Source: Bordetella parapertussis (GTDB lineage Bacteria > Bacteroidota > Bacteroidia > Chitinophagales > Chitinophagaceae). Taken from it: 6,968 nucleotides of DNA. Under the pieces are notes generated by a model, which searched no databases, was not told where the DNA came from, and worked only from the letters and a program-made list of their open reading frames with translations. Numbering within the stretch: the stretch's first letter is position 1; each line of letters begins with the position of its first letter. Positions 1-5,001 of the stretch are shown here, piece by piece. Both the position numbers and the translations under genes were made by a program. The stretch lies in the NCBI GenBank assembly GCA_943331005.2, contig CALQJX020000039.1, forward strand, positions 1 through 6,968. Direction: 5' to 3'.

Positions 1-178
1 AAACATAAAGTATTATTGGGATTCTTCAGACCTTGAGACCAAATTGAAATTACAGAAAACAGTCTTCCCAAAGGGCTTAGTCATAGTTCCGTCTCACAGG
101 GGTTAACTAACTCGAAATGTTAATGATTTTTTCCGCAGAATCCCTTTGTTTTCAAGGGCTTTGAACTGGGGTAAAATG
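1..178. other. left edge, no recognisable gene
   Basis: I find no convincing coding region here. The reading frames on both strands are short and broken by stops, and the one longer open frame on the minus strand runs straight through the tRNA gene, so it is not real. The stretch holds a short dyad at 142-158 (CCCTT, 7-nt spacer, AAGGG), which lies just beyond the tRNA terminator. It could be a recombination-site remnant or simply part of the tRNA downstream region. Confidence 0.5.
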
Positions 179-208
179 AAAAAAGTCACCGTTTCTGGTG
201 ACTTTTTT
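179..208 (-). terminator. intrinsic terminator of tRNA-Glu
   Basis: A perfect 12-bp inverted repeat (179-190 with 197-208) has a 6-nt loop. The GTCACC/GGTGAC core is flanked by an A6 run on one side and a T6 run on the other. Read on the minus strand it starts 8 nt after the tRNA 3' end and finishes in a U tract, the form of a rho-independent terminator. The A/T symmetry means it could also stop transcripts coming from the left. Confidence 0.85.
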
Positions 209-215
209 CTCTTAG

Positions 216-287
216 TAGCACGTACGGGAGTCGAACCCGTCATTCCTCCGTGAAAGGGAGGCGTCTTAGCCGATTGACCAACGCGCC
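216..287 (-). tRNA. tRNA-Glu (anticodon TTC)
   Basis: The minus strand folds into a full 72-nt cloverleaf. The acceptor stem is GGCGCGT with ACGTGCT (two G-T pairs) plus discriminator A. The D arm is GTC/GAC around a loop containing GG. The anticodon stem is CCTCC/GGAGG around loop CTTTCAC, giving anticodon TTC, which reads GAA/GAG. The variable loop has 4 nt, and the T stem is ACGGG/CCCGT with loop TTCGACT. The 3' CCA is not encoded (CTA follows the discriminator), so it would be added after transcription. It appears to be a single-gene unit with its own promoter and terminator. Confidence 0.96.
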
Positions 288-303
288 ATCTACAATCGGA
301 GTG

Positions 304-335
304 CAAATGTACGGTACGAACTTGTAAAAGGAACA
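304..335 (-). promoter_or_regulatory. promoter of tRNA-Glu, Bacteroidota type
   Basis: On the minus strand, TACATTTG (304-311) matches the Bacteroidota -7 consensus TAnnTTTG exactly. Twenty bases further upstream lies TGTT (332-335), a partial match to the -33 TTTG element. Transcription would begin about 7 nt past the -7 box, near position 297, leaving a leader of roughly 10 nt before the tRNA. This is the only perfect TAnnTTTG box I found by eye in the intergenic regions. Confidence 0.75.
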
Positions 336-392
336 GAGCTGATAAATATTTATGATCATTATGAGTTTACACAAAAGGGATATACCATTACG

Positions 393-426
393 CCAAAATG
401 CAATCAACATATTGATTGCATTTTGG
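393..426. repeat. perfect 15-bp inverted repeat, hairpin
   Basis: The arms 393-407 and 412-426 are perfect reverse complements (CCAAAATGCAATCAA and its partner) around a CATA loop. No U tract follows on either strand. It lies about 100 nt past the stop of the 51-residue membrane protein gene and about 60 nt upstream of the tRNA promoter. It may be a factor-dependent terminator or 3'-end-stabilising hairpin for that gene, or a protein-binding dyad. Apart from the dyads and the tRNA promoter I see nothing in 288-526. Confidence 0.7.
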
Positions 427-430
427 AAAG

Positions 431-450
431 ATAAATGGTAAACCATTTAT
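431..450. repeat. 9-bp inverted repeat next to the hairpin
   Basis: ATAAATGGT and ACCATTTAT form perfect arms separated by AA, starting only 4 nt after the larger hairpin ends. The very short spacer fits a protein-binding dyad (operator) better than an RNA hairpin, but no regulator gene is present in the window. Confidence 0.55.
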
Positions 451-526
451 TTCATAGCAGAAAGATACAGGGGCAAAATTGAATTCAGTTCAGTGGATAT
501 AAGGGGTAAAGGCAGATAATATCAAA

Positions 527-682
527 TCAAATAGGTTTGTTGCCTCTTATGACCCTGAGAATTATGGAGACCAAAGCAATGAACAGGAGGACATGTATCA
601 ACCCTCCCACATTATATCCCAGAAAACCAATAGCCCACCCTATCACAAGGATCAAAGCAATAACATAAAGTAAGTTGTTCAT
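527..682 (-). CDS. lmo0937/DUF5670-type small membrane protein
   Basis: This 51-residue protein starts MNNLLYVIALILVIGWAIGF and ends RGNKPI. It has two hydrophobic helices (about residues 4-23 and 28-44) joined by a short GYNVGG turn and closed by a positively charged tail (RVIRGNK). Length, the W-x-x-G-F pattern, the GG-IH-L-L stretch after the turn and the basic end match the lmo0937 family (DUF5670) of small inner-membrane proteins, which is common in Bacteroidota and of unknown function. The ATG follows an A-rich tract (CATAAAAAAC), which is usual for translation starts in this phylum. It lies 91 nt downstream of the beta-barrel gene, in the same direction, as the last gene of the stress-type cluster. 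The family call comes from memory of the pattern. The coding status is supported by the clean two-helix layout. Confidence 0.82.
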   Translation of the reverse strand: MNNLLYVIALILVIGWAIGFLGYNVGGLIHVLLFIALVSIILRVIRGNKPI

Positions 683-773
683 GTTTTTTATGTGTTTTTA
701 TGATTAAAAAACTGATATGGTAGCAAATGGGTAAAACAGGGTAAAGTTTGATATTGTTTAGCGTCTGTGACTA

Positions 774-1436
774 CTAAATACGATACCCTAAAGTGGCCTG
801 GAACCATGTGTTTTTGTAACGTGGTGTAGTAGCTGTGCCGTTGCCATTATTGTTAGTAATATCCCAGGCAGCTCTAAGTCCTAAAACAGCATGACTGATA
901 TTTACATCAAACCCACCCGAAAAGGATAATGTATTCTTGCGAATATTATCATTATTGAATTCAGTAAGTACCTCGGTATTTGTAATGCTACTTTTGAAAG
1001 CATCTTTCTGCGAAACAAGGTAAGAGTACTGAGGTCCTGCCAATACAGTAAGAAACTTAGCCGGCTTGATAGTAATATACAATGGTATATCTACGTAGTT
1101 GGTAGTTCTTGTGAAGTCATAATTACTGCCCAGAACTTTACCGGTAGCATGAAAACCTTTTTGAGTGAACAGAACTTCGGGCTGTATTCCCATAAACTTT
1201 CCAATAGGTATTGCAAAGAAAATACCCCCTGCAAAACCAAATTTAGGGTCATTCTGAAACTCCTCGCCCTGTGCGTCATATACATTGGAGTAATTGGCAC
1301 CAACCTTCAGCCCAAACATAAAATCTTCTCTGAAGTCGTTTTGTTTTTCATAATAGACTACTTCTGTACTGTCCTGAGCAAGCGCTACACCAGATAAACT
1401 GGTAATAGCTAACATAGATAATATTATTTTTTTCAT
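774..1436 (-). CDS. outer-membrane beta-barrel protein (PorT-like)
   Basis: A 220-residue protein with a clear signal peptide (MKKIILSMLAITSLSGVALA, cleavage before QDS). The mature part has alternating hydrophobic strands typical of the small Bacteroidota outer-membrane barrels (OMP_b-brl_2, 'porin family'). The first strand is GLKVGANYSNV (about 43-53), followed by the pattern GIQPEVLFTQKGF (about 83-95), then YVDIPLYITIKP (about 114-125) and GPQYSYLVSQK. It ends in a last strand FQATLGYRI at the C terminus. Members fold in the outer membrane; most have no known substrate. The length is normal for the family. The gene lies 55 nt after the lipoprotein gene, and its start is preceded by AATAAAACAAG. 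Neighbours suggest an envelope-stress role, which is inference. Confidence 0.9.
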   Translation of the reverse strand: MKKIILSMLAITSLSGVALAQDSTEVVYYEKQNDFREDFMFGLKVGANYSNVYDAQGEEFQNDPKFGFAGGIFFAIPIGKFMGIQPEVLFTQKGFHATGKVLGSNYDFTRTTNYVDIPLYITIKPAKFLTVLAGPQYSYLVSQKDAFKSSITNTEVLTEFNNDNIRKNTLSFSGGFDVNISHAVLGLRAAWDITNNNGNGTATTPRYKNTWFQATLGYRI

Positions 1437-1491
1437 CTTGTTTTATTGAATCCCGAATTGAATTGGGAAATATGCTGAACTATTGACTGTA

Positions 1492-1932
1492 TTATTTAGA
1501 ATTCTTAACCGTGAGATCTTTGAAGGCATCGCCCAGGCCATCCATATCATGATTGAATTCTTGTTTGAAACTTTCCCATTTATCTTTTTCTACTGCCTTG
1601 TAGTCGTCCATTTTCTTTTTCATATCGGCATTCTTCTTTTCGAGTTCAGCAATCTTTACATTGTATTCTGCTTTCACCTTTGCTTTGTCCTTATTTACAC
1701 TGACCTTCAGGTCTTCCAGTGTTTTGTTGTTGGCAGCAATACGTTCATTGGTTGCAACCCTATATGTTTCTACATCAGCCAGATATGCTTTATTGGCATC
1801 ATCGAGATCTTTGCTCGACTCAGTAACATTTTCCTGAGCTGCTTCTACTTTTTCTTTGGGACTGTCGCAAGAAGTAATAATAGTGCCTGCTACAATTATG
1901 GCGGCAATTGATAATGCTAATGATTTTTTCAT
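1492..1932 (-). CDS. coiled-coil lipoprotein, sll1863-like stress family
   Basis: A 146-residue protein. A basic and hydrophobic N terminus ends in the lipobox I-T-S-C, with the lipidated cysteine at residue 22, so it should be a lipoprotein facing the periplasm. The rest is almost entirely charged alpha-helix (about 25-145), rich in K, E, D and A with long heptad-like stretches such as KVKAEYNVKIAELEKKNADM, and without other domains. Near the end it carries WESFKQEFNHDMDGLGDAFKDL, a pattern I associate with Bacteroidota lipoproteins annotated as 'sll1863 family stress response protein'. That assignment is from memory. The biochemical function is unknown. It follows the CsbD-family gene by 43 nt and precedes the beta-barrel gene by 55 nt, so co-transcription is plausible. 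Confidence 0.85.
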   Translation of the reverse strand: MKKSLALSIAAIIVAGTIITSCDSPKEKVEAAQENVTESSKDLDDANKAYLADVETYRVATNERIAANNKTLEDLKVSVNKDKAKVKAEYNVKIAELEKKNADMKKKMDDYKAVEKDKWESFKQEFNHDMDGLGDAFKDLTVKNSK

Positions 1933-1975
1933 TTTTTGTGTTGTTTATGTATAAAGAATATGATACTTGTTTTAT

Positions 1976-2164
1976 TTACAGATCAGCTATTATCTTTCTG
2001 ATCTCGTCTTTAGTTTTACCCAGCTTCAACTGCAAACGCCCCAAGAGTTCGTCGCGCTTACCGTCTATCAATAACAGATCGTTGTCGGTAAGTAATGCAT
2101 ATTTTTGTTTTAGCTTTCCTTTGATCTCATTCCAGTTTCCTTTAAACTCTGATGTGTTTCCCAT
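1976..2164 (-). CDS. CsbD family stress protein
   Basis: A 62-residue soluble protein starting [20 protein letters not shown]. The N-terminal [10 protein letters not shown] core, followed by a [21 protein letters not shown] helix and the G-K-T-K-DEI ending, is the signature of the CsbD family (CsbD-like, about 60-70 residues). In Bacillus subtilis csbD belongs to the general stress (sigma-B) regulon; related proteins in other bacteria are also stress-induced, but no molecular activity is known. There is no signal peptide, so it should be cytoplasmic. It sits between two envelope-protein genes (57 nt after the 103-residue protein, 43 nt before the lipoprotein). This supports reading the cluster as stress-related. 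Confidence 0.93.
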   Translation of the reverse strand: MGNTSEFKGNWNEIKGKLKQKYALLTDNDLLLIDGKRDELLGRLQLKLGKTKDEIRKIIADL

Positions 2165-2221
2165 TTTGTACTAGTTTTATTTTGTGGATAATGATTTATA
2201 GATAGTTCTTTAGAATTTTGA

Positions 2222-2533
2222 CTAGAGAAGAATTATGAGCAGGATAACAATAAGAATTACGGCACCTGCAGAAATGTAAACACCACCGTTTATGCCGGCG
2301 AGTTGTTGTTGAATTGAACGGACTTCTTTTCTCAGTGTTTTTTTCTCTGGAGCTGATAAATCTGTTTTACTAAGTGATTTTATTTCATTCAATCTGTTGA
2401 GTAGTAAACCTGCTGCTGCGTCAGATGTTTTGGCTGCAATTGCTGTGCTGGTTACAGTAGCCGTATTTGCATTAGAAGGCAGATCTGTAAACAACAGTCC
2501 TGCTGTTATTATGCATGCGAATATTTTTTTCAT
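2222..2533 (-). CDS. small exported protein with C-terminal membrane helix
   Basis: A 103-residue protein of unknown function. I chose the ATG at 2533 because MKKIFACIITAGLLF starts a proper signal peptide (likely cleavage after SNA, residue 22). An upstream in-frame ATG at 2566 would add 11 residues before the KK pair and falls inside a dyad. The middle (about 40-80) is a charged helix (LLNRLNEIKSLSKTDL, then EKKTLRKEVRSIQQQL). The last 21 residues begin GGVYISAGAVI and end in an unbroken run of I, L and V up to the final residue, a membrane helix with no tail. Similar small proteins with an NGGVYIS-like end occur in Bacteroidota as hypothetical proteins (from memory). A 232-bp gap precedes it, so it probably has its own promoter and may lead the CsbD-lipoprotein-barrel group. 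Confidence 0.82.
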   Translation of the reverse strand: MKKIFACIITAGLLFTDLPSNANTATVTSTAIAAKTSDAAAGLLLNRLNEIKSLSKTDLSAPEKKTLRKEVRSIQQQLAGINGGVYISAGAVILIVILLIILL

Positions 2534-2549
2534 TTCTGCGTATATTAAC

Positions 2550-2567
2550 TGTGATGGAATTATCACA
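2550..2567. promoter_or_regulatory. possible operator dyad TGTGAT-N6-ATCACA
   Basis: A perfect 6-bp inverted repeat with a 6-nt spacer lies 17-34 nt upstream of the ATG at 2533. The half-sites resemble those of CRP/FNR-family regulators (TGTGA/TCACA), but the spacing is 2 bp longer than the classic CRP site, so the binding protein cannot be named. The location suits control of the 103-residue protein gene. Confidence 0.35.
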
Positions 2568-2718
2568 TTGTAAAGGTCAGTTGAAACAGCGCGATAATTA
2601 TTATAAGATGCTGACTCTTATTTACACTATTCACACCTTGCTATAATTACTGATACAAGAATTGTTTTTACCAGAAGATTGAGATAAAAAATACCAGGAA
2701 TGATGATGTAATAAGTAA

Positions 2719-2751
2719 GGTTGGAACAAAGTATAATTATTTGTTCCAACC
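2719..2751 (-). terminator. terminator-like hairpin after the Lys-rich gene
   Basis: A perfect 12-bp stem (GGTTGGAACAAA at 2719-2730 with its complement at 2740-2751) encloses a 9-nt loop, starting 14 nt after the stop codon of the lysine-rich protein gene on the minus strand. There is no clean U tract behind it (CTTACTTATTAC), so termination may be partial or factor-dependent. It separates that gene from the 103-residue protein gene. Nothing else recognisable lies in 2568-2718. Confidence 0.65.
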
Positions 2752-2765
2752 CTGCTGAATTGTTG

Positions 2766-3047
2766 CTACTTGTTTTCTATCTGCTTATTCAGTGTACGTT
2801 TTTTAGCATTCACACGTCTCTGTTTTTTGTGCATTTTGCTTACTTTTTTGTCGGCTTTTGATTTTTTTCTGTCTACCTTATCCTGCTTATTATCGAGCTG
2901 GTTCTTAGTATCATTAATCTCTGCCTGTTGTTTGTCTTCTTTCTTCTGGATCCTTTCCTCTTTTTTGGTAGGTATTCTGTTCTGCGCAGAAGCCGTTTCT
3001 GCATAAATGCTTATTGCCATTATGGCAATTACAATGATCTTTTTCAT
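2766..3047 (-). CDS. small secreted lysine-rich helical protein
   Basis: A 93-residue protein of unknown function. The signal peptide MKKIIVIAIMAISIYAETAS ends at A21 (cleavage before QN). The mature 72 residues contain 20 Lys and 6 Arg against 11 acidic residues and almost no large hydrophobics, with no cysteine. The pattern is KKEERIQKKEDKQQ, then DNKQDKVDRKKSKADKKVSK, then a strongly basic end (HKKQRR, AKKRTLNKQ). It should form a long charged helix or stay disordered in the periplasm or outside the cell, and its charge would favour binding to LPS, nucleic acid or other acidic partners (inference). The ATG follows AAAAAAAGAATT. It lies 122 nt downstream of the OmpA/TSP3 gene and is followed by a hairpin, so it may be its own transcription unit. 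Confidence 0.8.
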   Translation of the reverse strand: MKKIIVIAIMAISIYAETASAQNRIPTKKEERIQKKEDKQQAEINDTKNQLDNKQDKVDRKKSKADKKVSKMHKKQRRVNAKKRTLNKQIENK

Positions 3048-3067
3048 AATTCTTTTTTTGAATTGCC

Positions 3068-3106
3068 GGCTGAGAATGGATTTACTGATCCATTTGAATT
3101 TCAGCC
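3068..3106 (-). other. imperfect hairpin in the leader of the Lys-rich gene
   Basis: GGCTGA (3068-3073) pairs with TCAGCC (3101-3106), and inside it AATGGA (3075-3080) pairs with TCCATT (3089-3094), leaving an 8-nt loop and an asymmetric internal loop. It lies 21-59 nt upstream of the ATG at 3047 and 63 nt past the OmpA gene stop. It could be a 5'-UTR structure of the small gene or a weak terminator for the OmpA transcript. A second, shorter stem (ATTGAA/TTCAAT, 3128-3143) lies nearer the OmpA stop. Confidence 0.4.
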
Positions 3107-3169
3107 TACCCTATTGTGACTTTAAATATTGAATTGTTTCAATTTCTTAAAAGCTATTCATTAAGAATA

Positions 3170-4975
3170 CTATTTAGTTTTCTGCAGTTTCATTTTTGCT
3201 CTTCTGTTTTGTTGTTTGCCTTCGTATGTGCTGTTTGTAGCGGCGGGAACACTGCTCCCATGACCAACAGTTTTGAGTCGGGCAGGATCTACACCACGCC
3301 TTGTCAGTTCGCTTTTTACAGCATTGGCACGTTTAAGAGATAAAACCTTGTTTGCCTGATCCGGGCCACTGGCATCAGCATGTCCATCAATCAGGATAGT
3401 GGCCTTTCTGTCTTTATTCAATTCATCTATAGCATCGTCTATAATAGGCTGAGATGCCGGCTGAATTGTAGATAAGTTCACTTCAAACAATATTGGCATA
3501 GTCATATCGCCCTTTGTTTTAGTATCAGTTTTGTCAGGTGCAGGACATCCGTGATTGGTAAATGCACCTGGTTTTAGTGGACAATCATCTTCGTTATTGG
3601 GTATGCCATCGCCATCAGTATCAGGGCAGCCATGGAATACAGCCAGACCAAAAGTATCCGGGCAATGATCATTTTTGTCAGCTATGCCATCAAGATCACG
3701 ATCAGGACAACCATTTAATTTTCTTGGACCTGCAGCGTAGGGACAATCATCTGTTTTGTCGGGGATACTATCATTATCTGAATCCGGACATCCGGCAAAC
3801 TGTACCAGGCCCCAAATTGTAACACAGGAATCTTTAGCATCAGGAATTCCATCTTTATCGGTATCAGGACAACCATCGAACTCGGCCAATCCAAAAACAT
3901 CAGGACATTTATCTTTATTATCAGCTACACCATCTTTGTCTCTGTCTCTTTTAGTTCTTCCCAGGAAGAAGCGAACACCGGCATTTACACCATAAGCAGT
4001 ATTGGTGCTGGCAGTAACATTGTTGAGTACAGAACTATAAGATCCGTTACCATCTGTGAGTCGATAATTACTTAATGCATTGTTCTTGAATGGCTGCATC
4101 ATAAAATAGCCACCAAGATTCAATGCAACATTATCTGACAGATAATAGTTGACAGAAGGCTGAACAATAAATCCTACTGAGGCTGTATTGTATCTGGTAT
4201 TGCCTGTAAGATTATTTGATGGCAATCTGTCGCCAACATTAATGCCCAAAGCACGCTTTATTCTGGCATATTCCTGCCAATTTCCATTGGGATTGTTGCG
4301 CAGAAAATTTGCTTTTGTTATCAGCCAGTCACTGGTTGATGGAGTTGCTGAATAATCGTAAACAGATGAATTTCCACCATCTCCAGTAGGAGCGAACTTG
4401 TAAATTGCCCCCTGATCAAAGCTAGCCTCTGTTGAATAGGTATTGTTCATCTGTACATTTATGAGTGCCCCAGCATCTGCTGTAAAGCCCCAATGTTTAG
4501 AGAATCGGTTTTTGTACTTCAGTACCAGAGGAATGTTCACCATTGACGAAACAATGTTTTCTTTCACATTGTTCCCGGTAATTACCTGTCGGTATATATT
4601 ACCGGCAGCATCTGTGGTCCGGTAGTCCATATGATAATTGGTCAGTGTTGCATCGCCGCGCTGTTCCATGATCATAACTCCGGTACCTAAGCCAAAATGT
4701 CGTCTGGCACCCATGAAAAAGCCTAACTGCAGATCGGCACCATAAGAGTAGCCATTGCTATACTTAAGATCGCCAAGGTTTGAGTTGATTGCATTCGGGT
4801 AATTAGCCAAAGAATTTGCTGTTTTGAAAGATTGATTAGCCATTCCTCCAAGCAGACTGAGATCAAGACACCACCTGGGAGATGCTATACCTGTACCATG
4901 ATCTATGTTTTTGTTCTGAGCTGTAGCGGTAACCGAACATCCGGCCGTCAACAACATTATTAATATCTTATTCAT
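3170..4975 (-). CDS. OmpA-family protein: beta-barrel, TSP3 repeats, OmpA domain
   Basis: A 601-residue outer-membrane protein. The signal peptide is MNKILIMLLTAGCSVTATA, with probable cleavage before Q20; the TAGC inside it is a poor lipobox. Residues about 21-338 form a beta-barrel (for example YSYGADLQLGFFMGARRHFG and later VNYYLSDNVALNLGGYFMMQ). About 343-478 hold five TSP3-type calcium-binding repeats (DxDxDGxxD...DxCP), each followed by a G-C-P segment. Repeat two has CV in place of CP and repeat three has DND-S for DGD-G. About 491-601 is an OmpA domain that binds peptidoglycan. It keeps the GHAD aspartate, the LSLKRA arginine, GHGSSVP and the NRR ending. It should link the outer membrane to the cell wall. 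It starts 26 nt after the stop of the T9SS repeat protein with no room for a promoter, so the two are probably one operon and may act together at the surface (inference). Confidence 0.94.
   Translation of the reverse strand: MNKILIMLLTAGCSVTATAQNKNIDHGTGIASPRWCLDLSLLGGMANQSFKTANSLANYPNAINSNLGDLKYSNGYSYGADLQLGFFMGARRHFGLGTGVMIMEQRGDATLTNYHMDYRTTDAAGNIYRQVITGNNVKENIVSSMVNIPLVLKYKNRFSKHWGFTADAGALINVQMNNTYSTEASFDQGAIYKFAPTGDGGNSSVYDYSATPSTSDWLITKANFLRNNPNGNWQEYARIKRALGINVGDRLPSNNLTGNTRYNTASVGFIVQPSVNYYLSDNVALNLGGYFMMQPFKNNALSNYRLTDGNGSYSSVLNNVTASTNTAYGVNAGVRFFLGRTKRDRDKDGVADNKDKCPDVFGLAEFDGCPDTDKDGIPDAKDSCVTIWGLVQFAGCPDSDNDSIPDKTDDCPYAAGPRKLNGCPDRDLDGIADKNDHCPDTFGLAVFHGCPDTDGDGIPNNEDDCPLKPGAFTNHGCPAPDKTDTKTKGDMTMPILFEVNLSTIQPASQPIIDDAIDELNKDRKATILIDGHADASGPDQANKVLSLKRANAVKSELTRRGVDPARLKTVGHGSSVPAATNSTYEGKQQNRRAKMKLQKTK
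3542..3949 (-). repeat. TSP3 calcium-binding repeat block
   Basis: Five degenerate repeats inside the OmpA-family gene encode D-x-D-x-D-G-type calcium loops with paired cysteines (residues about 343-478). They are visible on the plus strand as repeated ATCAGGACA/ATCATC-like words. DNA identity between repeats is only moderate, so this is an old protein repeat rather than a recent duplication. Such blocks form a stiff calcium-stabilised stalk between barrel and OmpA domain. Confidence 0.85.
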
Positions 4976-5001
4976 TTTATGAGGTTTAGTTGTTGAAGAA
5001 A

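Noticed and set aside
103..446. Two minus-strand reading frames of 67 and 68 codons overlapping the tRNA gene
   Set aside because: Both run through the tRNA-Glu gene and its promoter or terminator, have no protein-like pattern and no family resemblance.
1483..1911. 142-codon plus-strand frame opposite the lipoprotein gene
   Set aside because: It is rich in Phe, Ile and Cys, as expected from the antisense of Lys/Glu-rich codons, and the minus-strand protein has a lipobox and coiled-coil.
2534..2566. Upstream ATG giving a 114-residue version of the small membrane-anchored protein
   Set aside because: The extra 11 residues precede the MKK of a normal signal peptide and fall in a dyad; the start at 2533 is better.
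4937..4975. OmpA-family protein as a lipoprotein (TAGC in the signal peptide)
   Set aside because: The -3 position is Thr rather than Leu, the cysteine is followed by a further signal-peptidase I type site (TATA before Q), and the N-terminal domain is a barrel.
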